DNA of 64,000 nt from assembly GCA_022605425.2 (NCBI GenBank), contig CM061250.1, positions 797,501 to 861,500 of the forward strand. Direction: 5' to 3'. A model generated the notes under the pieces. That model saw only the letters and a list, made by a program, of their open reading frames with translations. It ran no database searches and was not told where the DNA came from. Within the stretch, counting starts at the first letter, position 1; every line of letters starts with the position of its first letter. The stretch comes from Hamiltosporidium tvaerminnensis. Lineage: Eukaryota; Microsporidia; Dubosqiidae. Below, piece after piece: positions 21,732 through 33,352 of this stretch. The translations under genes and the position numbers were made by a program.

Positions 21732-22259
21732 TTAAACACGCTGTATATTATCACAAATTCTTTCATTATATATTCTTTCACAATATTCATGAGTATTTCT
21801 ATTCAAGACAATAATATCACAAAGTGAGCATTTGGTACATTTATCTGTAATAGAAATAAGATATTCTGTATTTTGTATTAAACACATTTTCGTCATTTTA
21901 GCTTTTCCATTAATTATTTCTATCCAACGTTTTTGTATTAAGCGTTTAGCCATACTGTATTTCTTATAATTTGTTTCTGAAAGATCTGAAATTAAAATAT
22001 TTTTAAAAATATCTTTTATTTCTTCTATTTGATTTGATTTTAAATTTTCATGTGTGTGTTCTGAATTAAATAATGTATTTTTAAGGATAATACAAGATTT
22101 GTCATACCAATATATTGCTTCATAGCCAATATCACGTAAATATTCATTTATTTCTATTATATTTACTATTTCATTGGTATTGTAAATACCGTTAGTTAAT
22201 AGATTGTAGATTACAATATCTTTAAGATTTTGAGTTTTTAAAATTTGTGTAGCAGTCAT
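21732..22259 (-). CDS. NSE1: Probable SMC5/6 complex subunit Nse1
   Basis: A 175-residue protein. Residues about 30-95 (INEYLRDIGYEAIYWYDKSCIILKN, then IEEIKDIFKNIL) follow the winged-helix pattern of Nse1, including the step from a short strand pair to the EI.FFK-like helix. Residues 105-135 (MAKRLIQKRWIEIINGKA) resemble its second winged helix. The C-terminus has Cys/His pairs (CTKCSLC, THEYC, RIC) in place of the variant RING. Nse1 is the RING subunit of the SMC5/6 DNA-repair complex and binds Nse3. The RING is shortened here, so ligase activity is doubtful. The start is supported by GCCC eight bases upstream. Assignment is by pattern, not a clear full-length match. Confidence 0.6.
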   Translation of the reverse strand: MTATQILKTQNLKDIVIYNLLTNGIYNTNEIVNIIEINEYLRDIGYEAIYWYDKSCIILKNTLFNSEHTHENLKSNQIEEIKDIFKNILISDLSETNYKKYSMAKRLIQKRWIEIINGKAKMTKMCLIQNTEYLISITDKCTKCSLCDIIVLNRNTHEYCERIYNERICDNIQRV

Positions 22260-25200
22260 CTTAAAAAGGGCGGAATAATTTTGGCGAAAGAAAATTTAAA
22301 ATTAAAAAAATAGAGAAAAAAATCTTAGGATAATTAATGCGTTAAGATCATTTAGAATATTCATTGTAAAAGTGAATATAGATGTCTACTTATTTTTTGG
22401 TTTTATTTTTATTTGTTCAGTTATAAGTTTAAAATTCATTCTAATAATTTCTTTGTTTTAATTTATGGCAATAAGTTAAAGTTATTTGTATACATTTAAA
22501 CGAAACTAATTTTCAGAATTAGAACTTATATGGAAGTTTTAGGATGTAATAATATTTTCATTTTTTATCTTTTATTTTGTTAATTAAGTAGAAAATATAG
22601 ATTTTTTATATTTTGTCTGAAATCTAAAAACATTATTCTAAAAATCTCTCTGAGCTTATATTTAATATTTATAAAAGATTTTAAATGCTCAACAGTACCT
22701 TGGTTAGATATATACATTTCTGATATAAATCACGGTTTAAAATTACTTACCAGGAAATATGTGTAATTAAAATGAAAGAAGAAAATTTTTATTATAGAAT
22801 TTCTAAAGTATATCTACAAATATATTTACTAATTGAAATTTGATTCTTCAAAGGATTTTGTTTAAATAAATGATATTTTTAATTTTATTAAAACCTTTAT
22901 AATAGATGAAGGCTGTGTACTGTGATTAAAAAAAACCATATTTTTCACAGATTAGCAGTCGACGAAAGACATTCAATGATGTTTCGTTGACTTTTAGTCA
23001 GAAATTTTATTTGAAAATATTTCACATTTATTGTTAAATCTAAAACGTTCTTATCTCATTTTATGTTGGCCTGAGAATGTAGATAGATAGTAAAACAGGA
23101 AAATACGTAAAAGAATGCTCTGGACTTCTTGATAAAGATCGTAAACATTTATAGAATAAAAATCAAGTAAATCTAGAGTTTTTTGAATTCCCAGACGCAC
23201 AGAACATAAAGCCCAATACTTATGTTTTCAGCATATATTACAAATTGAGCTACTTTAAGATTTTCAGAATTCTTCTTCGGAAACTGTTTAATTCTATAAA
23301 AACTATAAAAAAAATAGCAATACGCTATACATTTATATTATAAGATATTATGTTTTGTTAAACACTAAATAGTATAATATTGAAACAATAGTATAAGAAT
23401 TAACAATTTATTTCTTGCTTCTTTAAATATATATATTAAATCTCATTTTCCAAAAGTATTGTCTATTAAAACTGATAAAGAAAACCAAATAATACACTTT
23501 GTTTGATTAATTATAGATATCCATATGAAGATTAAAAAACATAAAGGTACTTTCAAAGAAAAAATTTAAGGGGTAATATCCAATCAATGATCAAATTTGT
23601 TATAAAATATCATATGAAGCAATGTTAAGAATAGTTAATGGTTTCGAAAAATACTTAGCACAATAATTATTGCAACAAGACCAGTTAAGTGTTCATAATG
23701 ATAGTATAATTACAATTAACAAATAAACAAAATATTTTATTGAATCCTATCAGCTGCTGTAATGATTATCTACATTTTTCTATTGAGTATAGGAATTTTA
23801 TCAAATAAAAGCGATTATATAATTAACATTACAAAAAGTGTCAATATTTTATCGAATAAATCGAGTTAAGAAGACATATGATAACCATGATGACCATTCT
23901 TAGATTTGTAATGCAATTTATATATTTAAAATACTTATGGAGTTATAAGATGAAAAACAGACAAAAATTCTGCAAAATTAATTTATTTTTTTATTTATCG
24001 GGATGTTTCGTTAGTATTTCAGTCTAACGATGCAACTGCATTCATAATTAATTTAAAAATAATCGTCTCAAAATAAAATATTCAAATTAAAATTAGATCC
24101 AAAAAATAAAAAACGAAAATTACAATTAAAAAATTTGTTAAAATTTTAAACCTCTCTCCTAAAAGTTCTTAATTACTAATTTAATTAAAAAATAAATCAG
24201 GCGTATTCAGAAGGTAGTATTTGTTTTTAATATAAAAAAACATAGAACTACCAAAGTAATCAGATTTTCGAATTTTTAGTCAACGACCTCGATCTATTTG
24301 TATTGGCAGGAATTTCAAATAAATGGTTATTGATTTAGAATATCATAAGCTTAATTTGTAAGCAAATATAACAGATTTCGATAAAAAAAAATGGGATTTT
24401 GAATTTAAGCAATAAAAGTGAGATTTTGGAACAATAAAATAGGCAGGTATCTAATTCAACAATACATTAAGAAAAGTTTCTGCCTGATAATAATATTTAT
24501 ATTGAAGAAACAAGAACTTTTTCTAAATTTCAAAGGAAAAAAAATTAAAACGTAAATTAAAATCTTGTTTTTAAATACTAAATAAAGTGATTTAGAATAT
24601 AGGATTTGGCAGAAATTCCACAAAGGAAGCGAGTTTTGTTCATTCTTTCTTCGAATATGATACATATATTCTTATAGATATTTTGCATAATAATAGTAGG
24701 TTAAAGTATAACTATTGGGAAAAATGAAATTAGGAAAGTATTTAAGTGGTGCTTTAAAATATATGAAATTAAACAACACTGTTTTATTCGTAGCTTGTTA
24801 TCCTTCATACTGGTTCTATAGTTCTTCGTGGCTTCGATTTTTCCTAAATAACTTTTTCTCATCAAAAAATACACAAATTAATTTTCTCAATTGACCTAAA
24901 AGATAATATGCATGAAAAAAATCTTGATATTTTTTCATGAATTTAATAGCGCTCAAAATATAGCGAACATAATACTTGAAATGATGTCTCTTTAAATATT
25001 ATATTATACTACCTGGTTTATAAATATATGAAGATAAAATCACAATTAGAAATATGCAATAGAGAATAAATTAAAATTTATTTCCTACAAAAAAAACCTT
25101 TCCTATTGATGATGTAAGCTTCTTGGAGTCCTTAAAGTCTTTCTCGCCTTAAAGATATATAAACTACATTCTTTCAGTCAAAAATAGCACAAAAGATTGA

Positions 25201-26445
25201 AAAAAGATAATCAAAATTATTCGTATTCTGACATCTCTACTGGTTTCATAGAAAGAACTTGGAAAGCTAAATATTTAAATTAATTCACTATCGTAAAGCA
25301 GGCCTGAGATTGGATTCGCTTTTTAAGCAAAATAAAAGATTATACAGAGCATTAAAAGCTTTGTATAACATGATTGAATAAATTGAAATTTTTTCATGCA
25401 ATTAAGCAATGACAATAGAGCTCAATAAATATTATATGTAGCCATATTAAAGTAAAAAGCCGATAGCTTTAGGTTAAATGAAGTGGTTGGGATAAAGAAT
25501 GTTGATAATAATGTAAAGTTTAGACAATTAACATAGCATCGTTTGTTATATCTTTTATTGCAACATAGGAGTAATCAGATGTGTCGGTTTGGGATTTACC
25601 ATATTTTTTTGTGAGAAATAGACCGTATAAAAGAAGAACTTGAATTATTTGTTAGAATAGAGTTGACTATTTGAGTTAAACATTATATTACACATGTTTT
25701 GTAATTAAAACTTTAGTCAAAAAATGAAAGCAAAGAAGAAATTACCAGATAAAATTCAAAATTAATTAGCAACTAGATAAAACAAAATAAAAGAGAGCAT
25801 TGGATTACGGTGATAAAATTCAAGAAATTTAAGGTATGCGGTTTCATGATTCCCCATAGCGGCTTGAAAAAAAGAATCAAGCCACAATGATTGAAGATTT
25901 TTCGTTATAATAAAGGTACAAATACATATAAAGCAGAAATATATACTGTAAAAATTGTAAAAACTTATAAAAAATGGGTAATTTGGCAAATATATCTAAA
26001 AAAAGGCTTATGCATGAATATTTAGAAGTAATATTGAATAAATTAGGATCTAATTTTAATTTTATAAATAAAGCTGACGACTTCAAAACTAATCAGGAAT
26101 CATTATGTAAAATTGATTCATAGATATATTTATAAAAAATTTTATTTCCTCTAATGAAGTCCGTATCATTCAATTGGATTGGTTTTGATCAGTGGAAACC
26201 ATAGAACCTTAGTTATAAATTTTCTTATGAAATAAGTCATGTTTGCTATGCAGTTTTAGACAAACCACCTCTGTGTAATATACTTAGATGAGATTTTCGC
26301 AAGTAAAATGCGTGTATTTTAGGATTCAACAAAAGCTAAATGAGAAAGTTTCAGTACATAAACTAAATTCGTCTGAACCATAAAGATGTTTTTTGAAGTT
26401 TCTACTAGTCAAGAAAGATCATATACGCTTAGATATTCAAAAATG
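22260..26445. other. 4.2-kb non-coding region, nothing recognised
   Basis: Apart from the start motif at its left edge, strongly A+T-rich with only short random frames (24456-24665, 25762-26086 on the minus strand), none with a start motif or domain. Some stretches near 23050-23250 are less A+T-rich and may be very old transposon remains, but no protein could be read through them. Confidence 0.4.
22268..22270 (-). promoter_or_regulatory. CCC-type start motif of the Nse1-like gene
   Basis: On the coding strand CCGCCCTTTTTAAGATG, eight bases from motif to start codon. Confidence 0.5.
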
Positions 26446-26662
26446 AAATTCCGAGTTAAATTTTTTTTACCATTTTTATATGTTTTCTTCTACCTCTTTA
26501 ACCACTTTTGTCTCTTCTTCCAAATCCGACTTTTCATTTATGTTATTGGTCGGTTCCTCTAAAGTGGTTCCTCCTTGTGAAATAAGGGATGCTTTATTTT
26601 TCGGTTTAAAATTTTTGGCACCATCTTCCTCTCTCTTCTCTTCCTTTAAAGGGGGTGTTGGT
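26446..26662 (-). mobile_element. Non-LTR retrotransposon copy C, 3' fragment
   Basis: About 217 bp homologous to the 3' end of copies A, B and D (ccatttttatatgttttctt and the codons for KVVKEVEENI). It is cut at the element 5' side after GGGGGTGTTGGT, giving the 5'-truncated form expected from incomplete target-primed reverse transcription. The open frame at 26476-26691 is only the C-terminal tail of the element protein fused to flanking DNA. Confidence 0.85.
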
Positions 26663-26996
26663 TTCAAAATAAAAAATAGAGATACAATCATCTATATTTC
26701 TGCTCTAAATACACCCTAAGTAAACATTGAGTAAAAAAAATAAATCAAACAAATTGTTAAAAAGATAATCTTGATGGAGAAATAAAAATTTTGCTTCACT
26801 TAAAAAAAATGAAGAGATGAATATAAAATATCGAATCAGAGAAAATATATTTGAACATAAAGGACAAAAAAAATAAATTAATCTAAGCTAGAATATTTCA
26901 AGTTCAGGCTATAATAGCAATTCACTATATTTGAGGCAAAAAAAGAAGGTTTCTTCAAAAATCATTCATTCACTTATTCTCAGAACTATAACCAAA
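26663..26996. other. Intergenic DNA, nothing recognised
   Basis: A+T-rich sequence between the short retrotransposon fragment and the G+C-rich family B repeat. Confidence 0.4.
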
Positions 26997-27204
26997 TACG
27001 AGCCTTGGTCTCCCTCGGGAATGCCGCCCACCGGCATCTTTCTGGTAGGTTGGTTTGGTTTTTTGGTTTTGTAACAAAGTGTTCTTAAAGAGTGGGTTGT
27101 TAGCCTTACTCCCAACTCCGACCCAGAGGACCGATTCCTTTTAGTCGCCTCTTACGACAAGCAGAGAATAATTTAACCCAATTATACACCCCGCAGGGTG
27201 GGGA
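26997..27204 (-). repeat. Family B repeat, G+C-rich, best-preserved copy
   Basis: About 208 bp, conspicuously richer in G+C than everything around it. On the minus strand it starts with a small perfect hairpin (CACCCTGCGGGGTG), then ATTCTCTGCTTGTCGTAAG, AGGCGACTAAAAGG, GTTACAAAACC and GCCGGTGGGCGGCATT. Two diverged copies in the opposite orientation are at 33142-33352 and 37571-37780. No open frame. It may be a SINE-like element or the end of a larger transposon. Confidence 0.7.
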
Positions 27205-27730
27205 AATTTTTTGAAACATATAACATATAAATGTCTTAAATTTTTAGCTGTAACAACATCGAAATTTCTTTTAATTATTTACAAGAAAAACAAAATTTTG
27301 AATTCATAAATGAAGGTTTATATGGGTTCGGTCGAAATACTTGAAATATTACATTTATAAGAATACGTAACAAATAATTTGAGCAAAAAAGGAAAATCGA
27401 TTTAGTTTAAAATTTAAAATGCCATTTTTCGAAAAGATTTAGTATGAGATAATTTTTGTGAAAAAAAAGAGATTAAAATTTTTCCATATATATTCAATTA
27501 TAAATAAAAATCGAGTTATAAATGTATAAATAGAATAATTATCCCAATATGTTTTTAGGAAATTTAAATTTGTAAATTTTTATTTAATTAGTGGCAAAAT
27601 AAAGATTAGCAATTGTGTAAATGTATAACAAATATTGGATTAAAATGCAAATATTTTTAAAATATAATAAATTAAAGCTTTTTTTTATAATTTGAATACA
27701 AATTAATCAAACAAATTTACTAACAATTTC
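27205..27730. other. Intergenic DNA, nothing recognised
   Basis: A+T-rich sequence between family B and the 3' end of the LRR pseudogene. Confidence 0.4.
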
Positions 27731-30316
27731 CTATAGAATATTATAGTCAAAAAAATTTACACAGATACCTATACTTTGTAATTGTTCTAAAATCTTTATA
27801 TCTTCTTGGTCCAAAATAGTATGTAAAAAATTTATTGTTTCTAAAAATCTCAATAGAGTAAAACTATCGTAAGAAAAAACACATTTACCTATTTTAGATT
27901 CTCTGAATTCGAGAATTTTCAATGCTACCTGGGCTAATATGAACTTAAATAGGCTTTTATTTACAAAGCAACGTACATATACTAAAATTTTCAAATTTAT
28001 AAAGCGAACATCTTCGAAGATCCGATCAAAATTATAAAAAATGCTACTTTCAACACTGAATATAAGATGGATTAAACATATTAGCTGGCATAGTAAAGCT
28101 AAATCTGATAAATCAAGTTGATTTTCGGAAACATCAATTTCTTCAAGGACATTAGTGTGAATCTATTCTTTTAGTAGATATTTCATAGAACCGGCATTTA
28201 GATCACATCTTGGTATATATAGTTCTTTTAGATATTTAAATTGGGATTAAGATATCAAGTCTTCTTCAATTATTGTTCAATCTGACAAATCGAGTGACTG
28301 TAAATTACTATTATAAGAAATATGATCTTTAGCCCATCTCAAGTGATTTACAGGTAAACCAGAAAGGTTTAAATGTTCCAAATATTCAAAACATTGTAAA
28401 TAATATAAAATTTCTGGAGATAAAAGACTTTGACTTAAACTCAGCTTTTTGGTCGATTGATGCAATGATTTTTGGGATAAAATTTTATTTGGTTCCACTG
28501 TATCAAAATTTTCTAAATAGAGTATCCAGACATCTAAATTTTGGAATAAGTTTCCTTTCGAAAGAAGAAAATTAAACTTACATCTAGAAATATCTAAAAA
28601 ATAAAAGTGGTTTTGCCACCCAGAAAGAGCATCAGTATGTAATAAGTTATAGAGAATTACGCCTCTGAGACTTAATATTTGCAATGACTGGTCTTTAATC
28701 AGAAAATTCAGAATAAAGACATTAAGTTTAGAGTAATCCAATCTTAGACATTTTAGTGAAGGTTTTTGTTCGGGAAATTTAATGTTGGCTATACTTCCAC
28801 GAAAAAATGAACAAGATAAATCTAAGGCTACAAGGTTTTTAAAAATTAGATTTTTAAATTGGCTAATATATAACGGAAATCCAACATATCGAAAAATTTT
28901 CAAATTCTTAAAATTTTCATAAATATAAACCGAGGCAATAAAATTTACAGGGAACACACACTTTACCAAAATCAGCGACTCTAGATTAGAACAATCTTTA
29001 ATTAGTAATAGCATTTTGCTCGAAATATTTATCCGTTCAAGTTCAATATATTTTATATTTAAATCTTCTTTCGGTATAAAAACATTGAAAGGCATAAAAT
29101 CCAAGCAAACAGGTTCTGTATCTACGCTATAGGCAGTTTTGCACAAAAAATTACTCGCAAAATCCGAATCTATACATTCAGAATAATAAATATTATCATA
29201 TGACACCCGTATTCCATCTATTTGATAAATGCTAAGCAACCATAAATACATTTCTGTTTTTTTTGCATCGAAAATTTTATTCTTCATGTAGTTTATCGCG
29301 TCTGGTGTTGTTCTAATCTTTATATTCTGAATGTTTTTTTCATTAAAAAAATAAAATTTTTTTGGCTGACATTTTTCGACAAATAATATTTCATTTTCTT
29401 TTACATCGAATATTACATTGATGGATTCATAAAATGTTTTAAAAAATGGTATGAGAATTTTTCGATATCTGAATAAGTTTTACTGGTTTAATCTGATAAT
29501 TTCATTATCAAACATTTCATATTTATATAAGACCAATAGCGGGAATAAGCATTTAAAAATATTCAAAATTATAATTGATTCTGAATAGCAATATAAATCA
29601 AAGAAAAGCTCAATAAAATCCATCAGTTGTTCCTTTTGTAATCCAAAAGAGATGGGATTGCATCCAAAGCGTAACACAGTAAGAAATATTCTAAATGTTT
29701 GAAAATCCACACCATTTCTGGTAATTTCTGCTACATATAATTTATACGAATGAGTATTTGATTCAAACTTTCTGTCAAAATATTTTGACCTAATTTCAAA
29801 TTTACCTGGATATTCGAAGACCAAAGATGAATTGTTTTTAGCTATACAATCAAAACCGGGCATTTCAAAATTATATTTTTCATTTAATGCAGAAGAATTT
29901 ATGGTTTCTCGAACTATATTATCATCTTCCTCCATGAATTCCATATCACTATCCGATTTATTATTATAATAGTTCTGGTAATTTTCAGAGTTAAATATAG
30001 AATTTTGATCTATTTCTGCACCTTGTGTAGTTTTATTAAACCGAAATGAGTAGTCCATTGAATTTTCAGAATTCAAGGTTTGGGAATATTGAACAGCTTT
30101 ATTAGATATGAAATTTTCATCATGAAAATTCTCTTCTATGCTCCTCATTGCGTTACTTTGTACGGTTCCTATACATTTACTATCTAAATTTTCGAGTGCA
30201 CATTTATCATTAAATGAGTCTGAACCAAACTCGTCTTCTTTCACAAAACAAATTTCAATTTTATAGCAAATATTCGAGTTTAATAAAAGCAACAAATATA
30301 AGGCGATCAAAGAAAT
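27731..30316 (-). pseudogene. Secreted LRR protein, pseudogene with nonsense codons
   Basis: The pieces 29480-30310, 28277-29287 and 27731-27994 lie in one reading frame over about 860 codons; no frameshift is needed. The breaks are in-frame stops: TAA at 29482-29480, TGA at 28279-28277, then a TAA and a TAG before 27994. There is also no ATG: the frame opens with ATT TCT TTG after a TAG at 30319-30317, where a signal peptide (LIALYLLLLLNSNIC) begins, so the start codon seems lost. Layout: signal peptide, acidic region, a BTB/BACK-like block (FRIFLTVLRFGC, then FDLYCYSESIIILNIF), then leucine-rich repeats (LVALDLSCSFF, LKCLRLDYSKL, LEHLNLSGLPV, LQSLDLSD). Same architecture as the LRR protein at 10809-13127. 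Confidence 0.75.
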
Positions 30317-30453
30317 CTATTATTGTGCCTAGAAAACCATATCCCTTTCTTCATATTTATCGAATGTCTGTTCTTGTTCATATATATCCATGTAATTCCT
30401 ATAAAATTAAAAAATTCAATATCCATAAAGGCTAAAAGAACGGGATTTCAATT

Positions 30454-31383
30454 AATTTAATAAAATTCTGGGTTAAAATATTTTTACCATTTTTATATGT
30501 TTTCTTCTACCTATTTAACCACTTTTGTCTCTTCTTCCAGATCCGAATCTTCATTTATGGTATTGGTCGGTTCCTCTAAAGTGGTTCCTCCTTGTGAAAT
30601 AAGGATGCTTTATTTTTTGGTTTAAAATTTTTTGCACCATAATCCTCTCTCTTCTCTTCTTTTAAAGAAAGTGTTGGTTCCTCATGCATCTCTGCTCCTA
30701 TAATAACACTTAATGACGCTCTCTTATAGCTCTCTTCGGCATTTGGTTCTGACTCAATTCCTCTTCGTCGATCGAAGGAAATTGTTTCGACTGTTTTCTT
30801 AAGTACTATAGACTGAATGTATGCCTCTACATTCATGAGTATTTCTAGTCTTTTAAGATGAGATTTATGGTATTTTGTCACAATACCGTCCCAGGTCATC
30901 ACATAAGGGATTATCTTAACAAAAAACTTATAAATAAGATCTAACTCATTTGCTAATAGGTCATAATTCCTAAGTTTTTCAGTTTCAACTATTTGAAGTG
31001 AATCTTGGGAAGTGATTTCTACTTCAATATCTGTTATCTTGTTTTTTCTCTTATCTAAAATAAATATGTCGGGTCTGTTACACTGAATCTTGACATCAGT
31101 TTTTATTCTGGTGTCCACTCTTATCTCTGCATACTCATTATCAAGAATTTCTTGAACTGAGTGGCCTCTAATTCGTTTAAAAGCTTAAAATTATATTTAT
31201 TCAGCAGGAGTAAATGTATATATCGTGCATCTCATCATTTGTCTAGTATTTTTGTAAACAAGCATTTTTTCACATCAAGTTGCTAAATGATCTACTGTTT
31301 TCCTAGACTGATTGAAGAGTTGACACACACCTTCTGCTTCCCAGAATACATTTATATCCTGGATGTAACAGAACACTGCTTCA
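30454..31383 (-). mobile_element. Non-LTR retrotransposon copy B, 5'-truncated
   Basis: About 930 bp of the element 3' part, ending at the 5' side within the zinc-knuckle coding region (homology stops at 31383). The 180-residue frame at 30576-31118 carries the restriction-like endonuclease signature: RPDIFILDKRKNKITDIEVE (PD then D) followed by KLRNYDLL. This is the best-preserved endonuclease copy here. The truncated end lies 90 bp upstream of the ATG of the histone-fold gene, in head-to-head orientation. Confidence 0.9.
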
Positions 31384-31453
31384 ATAGGTAAATAAATATA
31401 AAAATTAAAAAAAAAATAAAGAAAAGCTAAAGATATATTAAAACGCCTCTCTA

Positions 31454-31458
31454 CCCCC
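31454..31458 (+). promoter_or_regulatory. C-rich start motif of the histone-fold gene
   Basis: TACCCCCTCC ends fourteen bases before the ATG. It lies inside the 90 bp left between the retrotransposon and the gene, so the motif survived the insertion. Confidence 0.5.
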
Positions 31459-31472
31459 TCCTTAACATACCA

Positions 31473-31736
31473 ATGGATAGTAAAATTCCACAAATTATAA
31501 GAAAATCATTTATAAAAGAAATAATAAAAAAACATTCAAATATAAAAGTACAAAGTGGTGTTATAGATTTATTATCTGAATGTACAACTGTAAGCGTTTC
31601 TTATATTTCGACTATATGTAATGCTATTTGTAATAGAAAAGGTAAGAAAGCAATAGGAGATGAAGAGGTTATTGAAGTTTTAAGTAAAATGGACAATGAA
31701 TTTATATTAAATATGTTTGAAGAGTTAAGAAAGTAG
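31473..31736 (+). CDS. Histone-fold protein, Dpb4/NC2-beta type
   Basis: An 87-residue protein that is essentially one histone fold: helix 1 (IIRKSFIKEIIKKH), loop with the short basic segment NIKVQSGV, long helix 2 (VIDLLSECTTVSVSYISTICNAICNRKG), then KKAIGDEEVIEVLSKM as loop 2 and helix 3. The CNRKGKKAIGDEEVIEVL stretch is like the KKTI.PEHVL.AL motif of NC2-beta (Dr1), and SVSYISTICN resembles Dpb4 of DNA polymerase epsilon and CHRAC. It should act as a heterodimer with another histone-fold subunit on DNA, but which complex cannot be decided from this sequence. Length and C-rich start motif support a complete gene. Confidence 0.75.
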   Translation: MDSKIPQIIRKSFIKEIIKKHSNIKVQSGVIDLLSECTTVSVSYISTICNAICNRKGKKAIGDEEVIEVLSKMDNEFILNMFEELRK

Positions 31737-32247
31737 ATAGAGAATGAAAAAATTATTTTTAATTCTTTTCAAATTAGAAAGTTTCTGAAAAAAAGTAGAG
31801 AATTGAGAATATGGTTAATTTATTTTAAATGTGTTTTAAGAGTTAAGAAAGTAGATATTTTTTTAAATATCTTTAAGAATCAAGATTAAAGATATTATAT
31901 TAAATTAGATAATGGTAGTAATAAAGGATGAGACTTAATTAAAAGATTAAACTTTTTATTATAAAAATAAAAAATTGTTCTTTTATATTTAATATAATAT
32001 TTTGATTTAATTAATAAATAATTATTGATAATTAAATATAGTCTATAAATATACTTAATAATCTATAAATATATCTAATAATTTATATTAATATATATAT
32101 TAGTCTATGATTGATGAAGAATATTTATTTTTAAAAATTATTTTTTTAATATCTTATAAACTAACGCTAGTACATTAGATTTATATATTTTAATTTAGAA
32201 TATGCCATAGATATAAGTAAAATAATTAGGACATAAATAAGTTTAGC
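31737..32247. other. A+T-rich spacer
   Basis: No gene. It contains short repeats such as AGTCTATAAATATAcTTAATAATCTATAAATATAtCTAATAAT near 32040-32090. It separates the histone-fold gene from a family A element. Confidence 0.45.
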
Positions 32248-32939
32248 TTTATTTAAAAGTATCACATTTTTTTAAAACAGTGCAAGTTTTATATTTGTTT
32301 TCAGGAGATTAATGCTGTTCTAAGTTTAACATCAATAACTGCTACACTAAACTGCATCGATACACCCTGCGATAGGTACGCCCCTAATCCTTTCATCTAC
32401 CAATTGTGTAGAACCTAATTACTAGAAAAGGCAATTTCCCGGTGTTTCTTAATGTCTGTTGCATGGAGTGAGGTCGACAGCCGAAGCCCACCTAGGGTAT
32501 CCTCAAGACTCTGCTGCATTCTCAATTACTCTACACTTTCTGACCATAAAAATCTTCTTGCTAAGATATATTTCAGAGGCTTACATGGGGTCTACCTAGA
32601 CAGTGCAATGTCATACCAACAGTATAATTTGCTAATTAGCTCTCCCGAGCTTTAAGTCTTCATATCTGAGTTAGCAAGGCTAGGTTTCCATGCTTTTACA
32701 GTGTAATTACCTACACAGGCAGCTTCAGTCTGCAATCAAGGTACATAAAAAACTACAAATAAATTAGTATAAAAATTTTCGCCATTTCTTAGACCTCTTC
32801 TCCTCATAACAACTATCATGGAACAAGCGAAGATATGGTGTGGTTTGATTCCCAACAAAAATCCAAACGATGATTCTCATACCAGTTTTAAGCACACATT
32901 GCCAAGCAGAAAATTTCTATATGGTTATTCTCTCTCCAC
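32248..32939 (-). mobile_element. Family A element, diverged nearly full copy
   Basis: Minus orientation, from ctttatttaaaagtatcaca to ggttattctctctccac, with shared words ggcttacatggggtctacct, gcaaggctaggtttccatgc and aaaaactacaaataaatt. Short frames inside it (32452-32655, 32818-33009) are by-products. A family B copy follows about 200 bp later. Confidence 0.8.
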
Positions 32940-33141
32940 TTTTCTAATTTTATATAATTATAGTCGAATAATTATATTTTTGTTTTTTAAAGAAGGAAAT
33001 ACATATTAATTTATCTTTTTTTATAGAAAACATAATGAGAGATTTGCTTAAACTTAATATAAAAAGGTATTTTATGTATAAATAGCGTGTAAATTAAATA
33101 TATGTCTTTTTTTTTATTTTTTATTACAGAATAGTATATTA

Positions 33142-33352
33142 TTTCCCACCATGCCGAGAAACCAAATTGGCTTGGTTTATTCTCTGCTTTTCATAAGAGG
33201 GGACTAAAAAGACTGGCACTCTAAGTTGGGTTTGGCGAAAGGCATACGACCAACTCTTTAAAACTCCCTTGTTACGAAACCCGAAAGAGTAAACAAACCC
33301 ACTGGAAAAAAACCGCTGGGCGGTATTACTTAGAGCGGCCAAAGCTCTAGTG
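33142..33352 (+). repeat. Family B repeat, diverged copy
   Basis: Plus orientation; matches the reverse complement of 26997-27204: TATTCTCTGCTTTTCATAAG, GGGACTAAAAAG, CTTGTTACGAAACCCGAAAG and CCGCTGGGCGGTATTAC. The minus frame at 33139-33342 within it is not a gene. Confidence 0.75.

Noticed and set aside
32452-32655. Open frames inside family A and B copies (also 16371-16571, 33139-33342, 37668-37853, 41700-41894)
   Set aside because: They are chance frames within dispersed repeats, not shared between copies apart from the 77-residue frame noted separately.
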